In this document: piece after piece, positions 9,029 through 18,937 of the stretch
Layout: each line of letters opens with the position of its first letter
How positions within the stretch are numbered: the stretch's first letter is position 1
Source: Glaciecola sp. HTCC2999
GTDB taxonomy: Bacteria; Pseudomonadota; Gammaproteobacteria; Enterobacterales; Alteromonadaceae
Direction of reading: 5' to 3'
Assembly (NCBI RefSeq): GCF_000155775.1
Contig: NZ_DS989810.1
Location: 348,496-412,495, forward strand
Length of the DNA: 64,000 nucleotides
Notes under the pieces: generated by a model
The model's database searches: none
The model's input: the letters and a program-made list of their open reading frames with translations, nothing else
Told to the model about the DNA's origin: nothing
Made by a program: the position numbers and the translations under genes

Positions 9029-9230
9029 GCTATCGCTTGCTTAATATCTATATTTTTATTTACTTATATAAATTTACACCTAATGTAAAGAAAATTATCC
9101 ATTTACGTCATAACTTTTCTTTTACAATCACCTGTGACTGAAGTACTATATTATATTAGCTTCAATAACTTAAATGTAGTTTATGTATAATAAAAATAAT
9201 GACAATTCAACTGAACATGGTGGTAACCCT

Positions 9231-10016
9231 ATGTTAGAAAAACATAGACAACAACTAATAAAAGATATTTTAGACCAGCAACAGTTTGCAAGTGTAAGAA
9301 GTCTTACTGAAAAGCTAAATTCGTCTGAGGCCACTATTAGACGTGACATTACTAAAATGGCTAAACGCAATGAAATAAAAAAGATTCGAGGTGGTGCTGA
9401 ATCTATTCATGGTGAACCAATTAAAAAACATATTGCAAGTAGTGTTTTTAGAGTAGATAAAGCGAAACGCTCTGAAACCAAAAAACGCATTGCAAAACGC
9501 GCCGTTGAGTTATGTTCAGATGGTGATTCAATCATTATCAATGGTGGAAGTTCAACCTTTATGATGGGCGAATTCCTACCACAGGTTTCTGTGAATGTTT
9601 TCACAAATTCATTTGTACTTGCAAATCATATAACTGAAAATAGCGATAACCAGGTAAGCCTTCCAGGTGGTGAGATATATCGAGAACAGGGCATTATTTT
9701 AAGCTCTTATGAAAACGATTGCACACCTTACTACCATGGAAAAATGATGTTTATGGGATCACCTGGTGTGAGTAGATTCGGTGTAATGGAATCAGATCCT
9801 TTACTTATTCGTTCTGAACAAAAGTTGAAAAAACAAGCTGAGAAACTAGTTATTCTTGCCGATAGCAGTAAGATTGGCAAAAAAAGCAGCCTAGTACTCT
9901 GCCCTCTTTCAGAGGTCGATATTATTATTACGGATTCAAAAGTTGATCCAAAAGAAGTGAAGTTTCTTGAAGAAAATGGGATTGAAGTTCTAATTGTTGA
10001 AGCTGTAGATGATTAA
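9231..10016 (+). CDS. DeoR-family (UlaR-like) transcriptional regulator
   Basis: 261 aa from the ATG at 9231 (GGTGG upstream); an in-frame ATG at 9183 would add 16 low-complexity residues that the family lacks. N-terminal winged helix with SSEATIRRDITKM recognition helix and KKIRGGAESI wing, then the DeoR sugar-phosphate sensor domain (AKRAVELCSDGDSIIINGGSS, LVILADSSKIGKKSS). Overall it reads most like UlaR of ascorbate metabolism. Its position between kduD and the rhamnose operon suggests it senses a phosphorylated or keto intermediate of rhamnose or uronate breakdown. Ends in a 4-base tail-to-tail overlap with the FGGY kinase gene. It is the only dedicated transcription factor in the window, hence the best candidate to bind the phased TGANT repeats. 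That binding is inference. Confidence 0.9.
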   Translation: MLEKHRQQLIKDILDQQQFASVRSLTEKLNSSEATIRRDITKMAKRNEIKKIRGGAESIHGEPIKKHIASSVFRVDKAKRSETKKRIAKRAVELCSDGDSIIINGGSSTFMMGEFLPQVSVNVFTNSFVLANHITENSDNQVSLPGGEIYREQGIILSSYENDCTPYYHGKMMFMGSPGVSRFGVMESDPLLIRSEQKLKKQAEKLVILADSSKIGKKSSLVLCPLSEVDIIITDSKVDPKEVKFLEENGIEVLIVEAVDD

Positions 10017-11431
10017 TCTACAGCTTCATTAGATTTAGTAAGTTCTCTCCATTTTTGTTTAAATTCATCTAACCCTTCAAGTTGAATTACTGTTGCAGGA
10101 CTAACAGTAAGAATGGGTTTCTCTGTATCCCACTGAGTAAGATATGCAGCACCTAATACAGTGCCAGTACTATCTTCAGACAACATGACTTCTTGATTTA
10201 ATCTGAGTGAGTTAACAATAGAACATAACAAAGGGTTTTTAAGGAAAGCACCCTCGATATAAACATCGCCATGAGCACCTAACATATCAAGCTGGTAATC
10301 AATCATAAGTGCACAATACAACGTAGCAATAGCGATTCCACTAACTTCATTTACAGGGCCAATGAGTTTAGATTGGGCACCGCCAAATGGACCCGAGCCA
10401 TCACTAAAATCAGGCAATGCAAATACTTCATTATTAATTACATTCTGAATATCATTTTGATTAAATTGTTCACCTAACCAAGAACCAGCCTGTTCACAAA
10501 TAGCTTCAAATTCTCTTCCACCCATAAATCTTGCACATGCTATTGGTGAACCAAATGCATCGATATTAGCAAGCATATCTTTATCACTTTTAAGATTAGA
10601 AAGTGAAACCTGAGATGCCATTAATATGGTCCAAGTGCCAGTAGAAATAACTGTAAAAGGCTTATTTTCTTGAGCAATACGGTAACGTAAAAAACTTGCA
10701 TTACTATCATGTAAACCACTGAAGAACTCACAACCTTTAGGTAAACCCAATTGATGGCATAAATCGTCTTTAATATCACCAACCTTGTGCCACGCTGGTT
10801 TGAGTTTAGGAAATAAATCGATACAATCTAATTGTTTGACAAGTTCAGAATATGTGTTGTCTTTAATTGACCACAAATCGGTGTGACAACCTAAAGAAGT
10901 AATTTCCGAAACACTCTCTCCGGTAAACCGCCACGCCCAATACTGAGGGTACATGAGAATATCCGTGGTATTAGCAAATGCCTCTGGGAATGACTCTTTC
11001 AGCCAATACAGCTGACGTCCTAGATTCAGCCCCCCAGGTAAGCTCGGAGAGAAAGTATCTACGAAATCAGGACGGTCCGTTTCATAACTAATAGAATCAT
11101 CGAAAGGTTTAGTACATTCATAATCAAGAATCGGTAAAACTAAACCGTCAGGCGAAGCATTGTGTTTATCAATTAACGCAGCTGTCGCCCCATGTGTTGT
11201 AATCGTCATCTTAGTGATCGAGTATTTAGGTGTTATAGTTGTAATAGATGAACATAGCCACTTCCAAATGGCAGAAACATCTGCGCATGGGTAGATATCT
11301 GAAAGCACTGGCGTATTGCTCATTTGGGTTGAATGGACCGCTTCATAGCAACTATTCAACACCAACAACTTAACGTGTGTTTTACCAATATCAATAATTA
11401 ATGTATGAGATAACTCTGCAACAGACATCAT
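10013..11431 (-). CDS. rhaB: FGGY-family kinase, probable L-rhamnulokinase
   Basis: 472 aa. Actin-like ATPase fold of FGGY sugar kinases: LIIDIGKTHVKLLVLN (phosphate 1), a Gly/Thr-rich ISTGTWTILMA and a late VYIEGAFLKNPLLCSIVNSL (adenosine motif). It probably phosphorylates L-rhamnulose to L-rhamnulose 1-phosphate, the substrate of RhaEW. The substrate is inferred from the operon (rhaEW-rhaI-permease-kinase), not from a diagnostic residue, and the sequence is divergent from E. coli RhaB. Six bases separate it from the permease gene, so the two are cotranscribed. L-fuculokinase activity is the main alternative. Confidence 0.8.
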   Translation of the reverse strand: MMSVAELSHTLIIDIGKTHVKLLVLNSCYEAVHSTQMSNTPVLSDIYPCADVSAIWKWLCSSITTITPKYSITKMTITTHGATAALIDKHNASPDGLVLPILDYECTKPFDDSISYETDRPDFVDTFSPSLPGGLNLGRQLYWLKESFPEAFANTTDILMYPQYWAWRFTGESVSEITSLGCHTDLWSIKDNTYSELVKQLDCIDLFPKLKPAWHKVGDIKDDLCHQLGLPKGCEFFSGLHDSNASFLRYRIAQENKPFTVISTGTWTILMASQVSLSNLKSDKDMLANIDAFGSPIACARFMGGREFEAICEQAGSWLGEQFNQNDIQNVINNEVFALPDFSDGSGPFGGAQSKLIGPVNEVSGIAIATLYCALMIDYQLDMLGAHGDVYIEGAFLKNPLLCSIVNSLRLNQEVMLSEDSTGTVLGAAYLTQWDTEKPILTVSPATVIQLEGLDEFKQKWRELTKSNEAVD

Positions 11432-11437
11432 TAATCC

Positions 11438-13099
11438 CTAGTTCTTGTCTTGCTGCAACATGGCATAAGTTGCAGTAACAAAGTAAATTAACGTTGGTAA
11501 TAGGAGCCAAGTTGTTGCAAGGTCAATATTTTCTGTTGCATACGACATAACACCTAAATAAGCGCAACTTATTAGGGCTAGGTAGGAAGCGTATTTTGCA
11601 ACTAACACTTGCGTAGTGACTTTTTTCTTTGGATTTGCTTGTGTTTCAGCTAAATCATTCGCTAAATACGCACGCTCTGCTTCTTTTCGTTGGAATTCAG
11701 CAGCTTCATGTTCTGCGGCTTGTGAATAGGTTTCTTTAGCACCCATTACAGAAGCCAACCCAATGTAAAGCACTGTTGCAAAAATCCACAGTGGAATAAG
11801 GATGAAAAATAAGTGCAATAAACCAGTTTGTTCTACTGTAATACCTGCGACGACGGAAATAATCCAGGTAGCAAGCGCAGCTATGTTTGTAGTGTTACCC
11901 TTATATTTTGACCAGTAACGCGTCAAGCCTAACTTGGCAAATAACCAGTGCTCGGTAACGATGATTGCACCCACAGGGGCTAGTAACATGCCCATATAGC
12001 CAACAAAACCAAGTAACTTAGAAAATACAAACGGCGAACACGCAATAATCGTGGTAATAATACCGACCACAATGGTCACGCGTGTTCTACCCCACGCATG
12101 GTTTAGTGAACTAAACGCAAGACCCGCACGATAAATAGTTGGGTTAGATGTAGTCCACCCGGCGATAATAACGGCTAAGATACCAGATGCACCTAAAGCA
12201 GAGAACGCAACTGTACCTGGGTCGATAGCAGTAATGCTGGTATTAAGTAAGATAGCAGCTCCTGCGCCCATGATACCTGCACACACCCAAGCAATATAGT
12301 GACCAATGAACATACCTAAAGCTGAAAAGTATCCATATTTAGATTTCTTTGCAAAACGCAATAGAGTCATATCGCCTAAGCTACCGTGCATGGCTAAGTT
12401 CGCAATCCACGCAAAGGCAGCAACGTGCCAGATACCAATATCACTATCGTTATCTATCCAAATTGAATCATTTGCTACTTTAAGAAAATCACTAAAGCTG
12501 CTGATACCATCAACGCCTGCTGTTGCAAGAACTGTAGTTGGCAACATTACTAGTGCACCGACAATAAACATGAGTATCATCCAAGGTGCGCACACTTCAG
12601 CAAAAGCTGCTAATTTTTTAAAACCCTTAACCGCCATATAAACTACGACAGCACCAACACCAAGGACAACCAATACAAAGCGCATATCCGTTGGGAAATA
12701 CCCTATTTGGTCATCTATACCAAATAAAATTCTTACAGCGGACGCAGAAACGGTGATCATGGCGCCTGCTAGCACACAGAACAAAACGCCGTTCACAACA
12801 CTGTAAAATTTAATGGTACCAGGACCGGCAATTTTCTCTAAATACGCATACAAAGTAAGTCTGGTATCGGTAGCAATCGGTGCAGTAATCAATCCCCAGG
12901 TTAATACAGCTAGTAAATTACCAAACAGCAAACCGACTAAAATGTCACCAGCACCAACACCCCAAGACACAAATAATGCACCTATAACAAATTCAGTACC
13001 TGCCACATGCTCACCAGAGTAACTGGCGGCAAATGGTTTAGGGCCTTGTAATTTATCGGGCGAGACCGGTTGGGTTTCAAATTCTTCTGCACTTGACAT
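11438..13099 (-). CDS. NCS1-type permease, putative L-rhamnose transporter
   Basis: 553 aa, about twelve hydrophobic segments between residues 35 and 465 and two near the C-terminus, with a charged stretch (KEAERAYLANDLAETQ) between. Motifs such as GTEFVIGALFVSWGVGAGDILVG and WTTSNPTIYRAGLAF are those of the NCS1/cytosine-purine permease family (CodB-like). It sits inside the L-rhamnose operon where RhaT, RhaY or an MFS protein is usually found, with 6 bases to the kinase and 78 to rhaI. The simplest reading is that it imports L-rhamnose across the inner membrane, most likely cation-coupled. I found no purine gene nearby to support a nucleobase role. Substrate assignment is inference from context. 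Confidence 0.75.
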   Translation of the reverse strand: MSSAEEFETQPVSPDKLQGPKPFAASYSGEHVAGTEFVIGALFVSWGVGAGDILVGLLFGNLLAVLTWGLITAPIATDTRLTLYAYLEKIAGPGTIKFYSVVNGVLFCVLAGAMITVSASAVRILFGIDDQIGYFPTDMRFVLVVLGVGAVVVYMAVKGFKKLAAFAEVCAPWMILMFIVGALVMLPTTVLATAGVDGISSFSDFLKVANDSIWIDNDSDIGIWHVAAFAWIANLAMHGSLGDMTLLRFAKKSKYGYFSALGMFIGHYIAWVCAGIMGAGAAILLNTSITAIDPGTVAFSALGASGILAVIIAGWTTSNPTIYRAGLAFSSLNHAWGRTRVTIVVGIITTIIACSPFVFSKLLGFVGYMGMLLAPVGAIIVTEHWLFAKLGLTRYWSKYKGNTTNIAALATWIISVVAGITVEQTGLLHLFFILIPLWIFATVLYIGLASVMGAKETYSQAAEHEAAEFQRKEAERAYLANDLAETQANPKKKVTTQVLVAKYASYLALISCAYLGVMSYATENIDLATTWLLLPTLIYFVTATYAMLQQDKN

Positions 13100-13177
13100 A
13101 ACTACTCCATGACAGCTTACTTTGCTGCATTTTTTTTATTATTAAGTTGCCATTAACAGGCATACATCATTTTATAT

Positions 13178-14473
13178 TTAAACAATACCTGAGCCGTTGC
13201 CGCCACTATTAGGACGTACTTTAGCTACTGCACTTCTATAACCAGATGCACGGTATGTAGCAATCGGATCAATTGCTCCGCCCTTGCGTAAGCGTGCCAT
13301 CTCTAAGATTGGAGATACGTCGGTTGTGAACGCTTTTTTCAAAGTGTTGCTTGCCATTAGTGCATCATTGTCAGCTTGATATTGAGTTAATGCATTGCGG
13401 TCAACCAATAAGGCTGCTATGTAAGAGCGCTGCACGCTAGCCGCTGAATTCATCAAGCTTTCAATTGGATCTGTCACATTGTGAGACTGATCGAGCATAT
13501 AGTTTGGATTAAATTCTGCTTGGTTGCGATGTTCTGCATCAACTAACTCGTTAAAAATCAAGAACTGCTGATATGGATGTAGACTACCGCTATCCAAGTC
13601 GTCATCGCCATATTTAGAATCGTTAAAGTGGAAACCACCTAACTTCTTAAACTGAATCAAGCGTGACACGATCATTTCAATGTTTACGTTAGGTGCATGG
13701 TGTCCCAAATCAACTAACGATTTGGCTTGTGGACCTAGTTCCATTGCCGCGAGTATATTACTTCCCCAATCCTGAATAATTGTTGAATAAAAAGCAGGTT
13801 CGAACATTTTGTGCTCGATATGCATTTCCCAATCACTTGGTAGTCCAGCATAAATTTCTTTCATACTTTCTAAATAACGTTCGAACGCATGCTGAAAATG
13901 TTGTTGACCGGGATGATTAGAACCGTCTCCAACCCATACAGTCAATGTCTTAGAACCCAACATTTGACCCCACTCAATACACTCTAGATTATGAGCGATG
14001 GCTAAATCACGACTATCTTTACTTGTGTTACTCAAGCTACCGTATTTAAAGCTGTGTTCTTGTCCTGGCTGATCTTGGAACGTGTTTGAATTGATTGAAT
14101 CCCATTTTAAATTTAGTGCGTCAGATGCGTCTTTTAACTCACTAAAATCATCTACTTTATCCCAAGGGAAGTGCGGAGAAACACGCTCTGTCGCTTGAGT
14201 TAAATCATTGATAACGGCACTATCTTCAAGTTTTTCAAAAATATTACGTGGCTCACCTTCACCCGGGAAGCGCGCGAAACGCGTACCACCAGTACCTGTA
14301 CCCCAAGAAGGTACAGCAATTTGGAACTTTTCAGCGGCCGATGTAATTTCATCAATATTAATGTTGTCACGCGCTAGTTTGTTACCTAGCGCTTGATAAT
14401 CTTCTTGCAAATTTGCTTCTAGTTTTGCGTTTTGTTCAGCTATAATTGCTTTATCGATACGTTGTTGCTGCAT
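13178..14473 (-). CDS. rhaI: L-rhamnose isomerase (Pseudomonas stutzeri/rhizobial type)
   Basis: 431 aa TIM-barrel isomerase converting L-rhamnose to L-rhamnulose. It belongs to the RhaI type, not to E. coli RhaA. Metal and substrate ligands appear in order: HIEHKMFEP (Glu), LVDLGHH (Asp and His), FHFNDSKYGDDDLDSGS (His, Asp) and YMLDQSHNV (Asp). Starts with MQQQRIDKAII; the stop lies just ahead of the permease start. Second gene of the rhamnose operon, 49 bases after rhaEW. Confidence 0.92.
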   Translation of the reverse strand: MQQQRIDKAIIAEQNAKLEANLQEDYQALGNKLARDNINIDEITSAAEKFQIAVPSWGTGTGGTRFARFPGEGEPRNIFEKLEDSAVINDLTQATERVSPHFPWDKVDDFSELKDASDALNLKWDSINSNTFQDQPGQEHSFKYGSLSNTSKDSRDLAIAHNLECIEWGQMLGSKTLTVWVGDGSNHPGQQHFQHAFERYLESMKEIYAGLPSDWEMHIEHKMFEPAFYSTIIQDWGSNILAAMELGPQAKSLVDLGHHAPNVNIEMIVSRLIQFKKLGGFHFNDSKYGDDDLDSGSLHPYQQFLIFNELVDAEHRNQAEFNPNYMLDQSHNVTDPIESLMNSAASVQRSYIAALLVDRNALTQYQADNDALMASNTLKKAFTTDVSPILEMARLRKGGAIDPIATYRASGYRSAVAKVRPNSGGNGSGIV

Positions 14474-14522
14474 ATATTTTCACCTATAAATTCGTTGTAG
14501 TTACATTGTTATACGTTGTTAT

Positions 14523-16715
14523 TTAACGCAAAAATGCTTCATGTAATCCGCCATCAACACTGATGATTTGGCCCGTTGTTTTACTGAGTTGACCAGACAC
14601 CATTAGGTATGCTGCTTCGGCTTGATCTGCGGGAGTAATTGGCTGTTTGGTTAATGTACGCTGGGCATAAAAAATCGCTAACTTATCACGTAATTCATCA
14701 TCACTGTCATTTTCAGAATAATCAACATGATATTTACTTAAAGATGCTATAACCCGGTCACGTGGGAACATTGTGCTTCCTTTGACGACTGTAGCAGGAG
14801 CTAAACCATTTACGTTTACTAATGGAGAGAGTTCGACAGCTAGCTCACGGACCAAGTGGTTTGCTGCAGCTTTAGATGTGTCGTAAGCCAATGATCCTTT
14901 TTTCGATACCACTGCATTTACACTGGTGGTTAATACCATAGCGCCCGGTAAGTTTTGTGCTTGCCAAAGTTTATTGGCTTCAGTACCAACAATGTATCCA
15001 CCTTTGACGTTTACAGCAAAACTTACATCAAACATTTCATCATTGCCCATACCTGCTTGACCTGGTGCTAAGAAAACACCAGCAGTTACGATAACTTTAT
15101 CGATTCCGCCGTAAGCTAGTGTCACCTGCTTGAACATCTCTGATACAGACTGACGGTCAGTAATATTTACTGCTAAAGCAATTGCTGGACCGCAACCAGA
15201 AATACCAGTTCCTGCAACACCAATACCTTGACCATAAATAGCGGTTAGTTCATCTGCTGTTGCTTGTGCAGCATCTAAGCGCAGGTCAGCACATACCACG
15301 TGTGCACCCTCTTTAGCAACGCGGAAAGCTGTTTCTTTACCGATACCGTCGCCAGCTCCTATAACCACTACAATATCACGTGCTAATGTGGCTTCTTTTG
15401 GCATACGTTGAAGTTTTGCTTCTTCTAATGCCCAGTATTCTATATCGAATGCTTCTTGTTGCGGTAAAGCAGTATACTCACTTATAGCTTCAGCTCCACG
15501 CATGACTTCAATTGCACAATTATAGAATTCAGTTGTAACTCTTGACTCTGATTTATTTTTGCCCCACCCAATAATACCTACACCAGGAATTAATATAACG
15601 GTTGGACTTGGATCACGCATCGCTGGTGAATCATCACGCTTACAATTATTATAATATGCTTCGTAATCTTTGCGATATTGAACAATACCAGTGTTTAGTT
15701 TAGTTACTAAAGTATCAAAATCATCTACAGCAGGGTCAAAATCAACATATAGCGGCTGTATTTTAGTTCTTAAAAAGTGATCTGGGCATGATGTGCCTAA
15801 CTTAGCTAAACGTGGCGCATCAACACTGTTAACAAATCTTAATGCTGTTTCATCTGATTGCACCGTGGCGACAAATTTAACTTTATTTGATAAAACACCT
15901 CGAGCTACAGGTAAAAATTTAGTAAGCAGCTCGGTCCGTTCATTATCAGACAAACTTTTAACTTTAGCACCACCAAAAGTCATTTCACCTTTATCATGTT
16001 TTTCAATATAACGGGCTGCTGTTTCAATAACCCACAATGAAGTTTCATAACAACTTTTACTTTCAGATTCCCAGTTCGTATGACCATGTTGGCCAAGTAA
16101 TATACCTACACTATCTGGTTTTGCAGCATATGCATCTTCGCAGACTTTGGCAGCTTCCCAACCTGGGCGCATCCAAGGAACATATGCCATTTTCCCACCC
16201 CAAACAACTTCTGTGAGGGCTTCTTGGTCTTTACATGAGGCGATAGCAATAACCGCATTTGGGTGTAAATGATCTACATGTTTATCAGCAATCATAGAAT
16301 GAAGAGGTGTATCTATTGACGATGCGCGAGGATTTAAACAAAAATTACAGTGCTTATACATGCCGATCATGGCATCTTCACCTGCGGATTTATAACCTTT
16401 ATCGTCTCTAGCTTGATATGTATCATCAAGGCTGGTTAACTTACCTTGATAAAGTGATGAAAAGTTTTCTAATTTGGCAGTACGTAAATCGCCACCAGAA
16501 CCTTTTACCCATAACACTTCTACGTCTTCACCAGTGAGAGGATCTTTTTCGATTAACTTTGCAGATGTATTTCCACCACCGGTATTAGTTATACGCTGAT
16601 CTGCACCAAGTATATTAGAACGGTAAACTAAGCTTTCAACTTCACTTAGCCCTGCAGCATGTGCATCGTCCCAGCTATAATTTACATGTTTGAATTCTTC
16701 TTTTTTATTCGACAT
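14523..16715 (-). CDS. rhaEW: Bifunctional rhamnulose-1-phosphate aldolase / lactaldehyde dehydrogenase
   Basis: 730 aa fusion. Residues about 1-430 form a class II aldolase domain: NTGGGNTSAK, LHPNAVIAIASCKD with metal-binding histidines, and GQHGHTNW. Residues about 450-730 form an SDR domain: VVVIGAGDGIGKETA, the Tyr-Lys pair in AYDTSKAAANH, and C-terminal ISVDGGLHEAFLR. It splits L-rhamnulose 1-phosphate into DHAP and L-lactaldehyde and should oxidise the aldehyde to L-lactate, which LldD (41597-42736) can feed to pyruvate. GGGAGAG upstream of the ATG at 16715 acts as ribosome site. First gene of the rhamnose operon; the promoter region 16716-16906 holds two pairs of phased TGATT repeats. 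Confidence 0.92.
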   Translation of the reverse strand: MSNKKEEFKHVNYSWDDAHAAGLSEVESLVYRSNILGADQRITNTGGGNTSAKLIEKDPLTGEDVEVLWVKGSGGDLRTAKLENFSSLYQGKLTSLDDTYQARDDKGYKSAGEDAMIGMYKHCNFCLNPRASSIDTPLHSMIADKHVDHLHPNAVIAIASCKDQEALTEVVWGGKMAYVPWMRPGWEAAKVCEDAYAAKPDSVGILLGQHGHTNWESESKSCYETSLWVIETAARYIEKHDKGEMTFGGAKVKSLSDNERTELLTKFLPVARGVLSNKVKFVATVQSDETALRFVNSVDAPRLAKLGTSCPDHFLRTKIQPLYVDFDPAVDDFDTLVTKLNTGIVQYRKDYEAYYNNCKRDDSPAMRDPSPTVILIPGVGIIGWGKNKSESRVTTEFYNCAIEVMRGAEAISEYTALPQQEAFDIEYWALEEAKLQRMPKEATLARDIVVVIGAGDGIGKETAFRVAKEGAHVVCADLRLDAAQATADELTAIYGQGIGVAGTGISGCGPAIALAVNITDRQSVSEMFKQVTLAYGGIDKVIVTAGVFLAPGQAGMGNDEMFDVSFAVNVKGGYIVGTEANKLWQAQNLPGAMVLTTSVNAVVSKKGSLAYDTSKAAANHLVRELAVELSPLVNVNGLAPATVVKGSTMFPRDRVIASLSKYHVDYSENDSDDELRDKLAIFYAQRTLTKQPITPADQAEAAYLMVSGQLSKTTGQIISVDGGLHEAFLR

Positions 16716-16807
16716 AGATAATGTCTCTCCCAGTGTTCTTTAATGGAAACTAAATTAACGATATCTTTACAATTCTACCCCTGATATAAACATAGTCAAG
16801 CAATTTT

Positions 16808-16861
16808 AATCAAATTCAATCACAATGGTTTTGTTTACGCATAATATGATTAAATTTGATT
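16808..16861. promoter_or_regulatory. Two inverted pairs of 10-bp-phased TGATT repeats
   Basis: AATCA at 16808 and 16818 (TGATT on the minus strand) and TGATT at 16847 and 16857. Each pair is spaced 10 bp and both read TGATT(G/A)AATTTGATTA. The two pairs face each other between the divergent rhaEW and ygjV-like genes, so each could control one side. Confidence 0.55.
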
Positions 16862-16906
16862 AGTACAAACGATATCTGTAAAAATAAGAATAGATAAAAT
16901 ATAACT

Positions 16907-17413
16907 ATGAGTATAAATATGTCTGAAATAGTGATTGGGCAACTACTAGGTGGTTTCAGCTTTGCTCTTGCCATACTAGCTTATTATCAAACCAATGATC
17001 GCACTTTAAAAATGCTACTCACTCTTTTGTATGTCGTACATGGCTTACACTTTTACTTCTTAGATGCTCACGTTCCAGCTTTGATATGTGGATTAAGCCT
17101 TATCAGGACTGTCATATCGATATATAGTTCGTCTTTAATAGTAGCATGCATTTTTATATTGATAACGCTTATTATAGGCACAATAAATTACCAATCCGTA
17201 ACGGACATTTTCGCAATTGTAGCCAGTATCATCGGAATATATTCGTTGTTTTGTTTATCCGGCACCAAAATGCGCATCGGTATCATTTTGGGCGCCTCGT
17301 GTTGGTTAATCAATAACCTTTACATTGGTACTATCGGTGGTGCTTTGATGGAGGTATTTGTGATATCAACTAACCTTATGACGATTTATCGTCTACAAAG
17401 CGATGGTAAATAA
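16907..17413 (+). CDS. YgjV-family inner-membrane protein
   Basis: 168 aa, five or six hydrophobic segments. GQLLGGFSFALAILAYYQTNDR and CWLINNLYIGTIGGALMEV are hallmarks of the YgjV family, whose function is unknown. Divergent from the rhamnose operon and sharing its promoter region; its 3' end overlaps the end of the sulfatase gene on the other strand by 38 bases. E. coli ygjV also lies in a sugar-acid (uronate) neighbourhood, as I recall, but the link to sugar metabolism remains speculative. Confidence 0.8.
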   Translation: MSINMSEIVIGQLLGGFSFALAILAYYQTNDRTLKMLLTLLYVVHGLHFYFLDAHVPALICGLSLIRTVISIYSSSLIVACIFILITLIIGTINYQSVTDIFAIVASIIGIYSLFCLSGTKMRIGIILGASCWLINNLYIGTIGGALMEVFVISTNLMTIYRLQSDGK

Positions 17414-18833
17414 GCGCTGGATCATTCGTTTCGTTCATTTTTTCAATAATAACCTTGTCAAATGTTACCTTTATTTTTTGGATATCTGCTTCTGTACTAT
17501 TAATAATATTGAACTTTTCTTCGGGATCATTTTTCAAATCATACATTTCATCACGCTGTGAATTATTAAAATCTTTTATCAATTTAAAACGCCCATCACT
17601 ATAGCTGCGCATTTGGGTAACTGACTGGTGTAATGACGAGTAAGCAGCATAATAATCGCTGGACAATATTTGCTCAGGATCTAAAAACAACGGCAAATAA
17701 CTCTGTCCACGTACAATGTTATCCTTACTCACTTTTCCTCGCGCTATAGCAACGAGCGTTGGAAACCAATCGAGATTTGACATAGTTGAATCGTTAATAG
17801 ATGCCTTGGGTATTACTCCTGGCCAACGTACGATGGTTGGTACTTTTAAACTGTTGTCATACATATTGGGACGCTGGCCGCGCGGTACATTAGGAGTCCC
17901 CAGTGGAGGCTCATACAGTAACCAATAACCATTGCCTTTATGCCACATACCGTTATGAGCGATGTTGTATCCGTGATCCGATGTAAATATAACCACGGTA
18001 TTTTGTGACAGTCCCAACTGCTCAAGTGTTTGCATCAATAAACCCACATTGCGATCGATACCTGTCACACTAGACATATATTCACGCATCAGTTTTCGTG
18101 CTCGCTCAGTATTTAATCCAGGATAATCTGGATGAGGCAAAGCAATCTCTACATCTTCATAAGGGGCGGCATCTTCTGGCGCAACAGGCAAAAAGCGATA
18201 ATGTGGAGCCCGGTAGTGCAACGAGAGCGCAAATTTATCGTCCTTATGTCTGTTTAAAAACGCAATGGCGTGGTTGGTTAAGACTTCGACCGTTAGTCCA
18301 AGTTCATTTGTTTCAACACCGTTCACTTCCAAACGTGGATCCTCTGGCGTAGTGCCTCCAGCTAGGAAACCAATAAACTCATCGTATCCGTGCTGCGTTG
18401 GATGATGTTCCGGTTGATATCCCAAATGCCACTTACCAATCAGACCTGTTTTGTAGCCAACCTTTTGTAAAATTTCAGGCCACGTTTCATATGACTGCTC
18501 AATGCCTAACAAGGGTTGATGCGCGGTGAGAGTTTTGGCTTTTACGTTGATCCAATCATCTATTCCTAGCTCAAAACCGTATTGTGATGTAAGTAGACCA
18601 GCTCGAGCAGGACTGCATACCGGTGTGGTTGTATAGGAGTTCGGTAAATAAAGACCTTGTTCAGCTAAGTCATCCAAATTAGGGGTGTAAATCTGAGTAT
18701 TTCCCGAATATCCAAGTGCCCAAGGCGCTTGGTCATCAGTGTAGATAAATAAAATATTAGGTGTCTGAGCTTCTTGTTTAACAGCGCATCCTAGTAAACT
18801 AGAAATAATGATTAAGAGCAGAAGATGTTTCAT
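17376..18833 (-). CDS. S1-family sulfatase, lipoprotein
   Basis: 485 aa. Lipobox SLLGC (Cys16) predicts a lipid anchor. Sulfatase motifs: DD at 33-34 (YTDDQAPWALGYSGN), formylglycine Cys73 in CSPAR, GKWHLGY and TSDHGYNIAHNGMWHKGN. It should desulfate ulvan oligosaccharides in the periplasm or at the surface; the sulfated position cannot be told. Ends inside the ygjV-like gene on the opposite strand (38-base convergent overlap). Divergent from the TIM-barrel lipoprotein at 18938; the 104-base gap contains TGAAA at 18848 and TGATT at 18858, a weak two-unit version of the phased repeat. Confidence 0.88.
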   Translation of the reverse strand: MKHLLLLIIISSLLGCAVKQEAQTPNILFIYTDDQAPWALGYSGNTQIYTPNLDDLAEQGLYLPNSYTTTPVCSPARAGLLTSQYGFELGIDDWINVKAKTLTAHQPLLGIEQSYETWPEILQKVGYKTGLIGKWHLGYQPEHHPTQHGYDEFIGFLAGGTTPEDPRLEVNGVETNELGLTVEVLTNHAIAFLNRHKDDKFALSLHYRAPHYRFLPVAPEDAAPYEDVEIALPHPDYPGLNTERARKLMREYMSSVTGIDRNVGLLMQTLEQLGLSQNTVVIFTSDHGYNIAHNGMWHKGNGYWLLYEPPLGTPNVPRGQRPNMYDNSLKVPTIVRWPGVIPKASINDSTMSNLDWFPTLVAIARGKVSKDNIVRGQSYLPLFLDPEQILSSDYYAAYSSLHQSVTQMRSYSDGRFKLIKDFNNSQRDEMYDLKNDPEEKFNIINSTEADIQKIKVTFDKVIIEKMNETNDPALIYHRFVDDKSS

Positions 18834-18937
18834 AATCGTTTAATAAATGAAATTATTTGATTTAATTTGCACCAAATAGACGGGCAATGCAAGTTAATGC
18901 TAACATTAATGATACAAATATCTGACTTGGTCTCGTG

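Noticed and set aside
9183-9230. Longer start for the DeoR-type regulator
   Set aside because: The extra 16 residues are Asn-rich and outside the family start; the ATG at 9231 has the better upstream signal.
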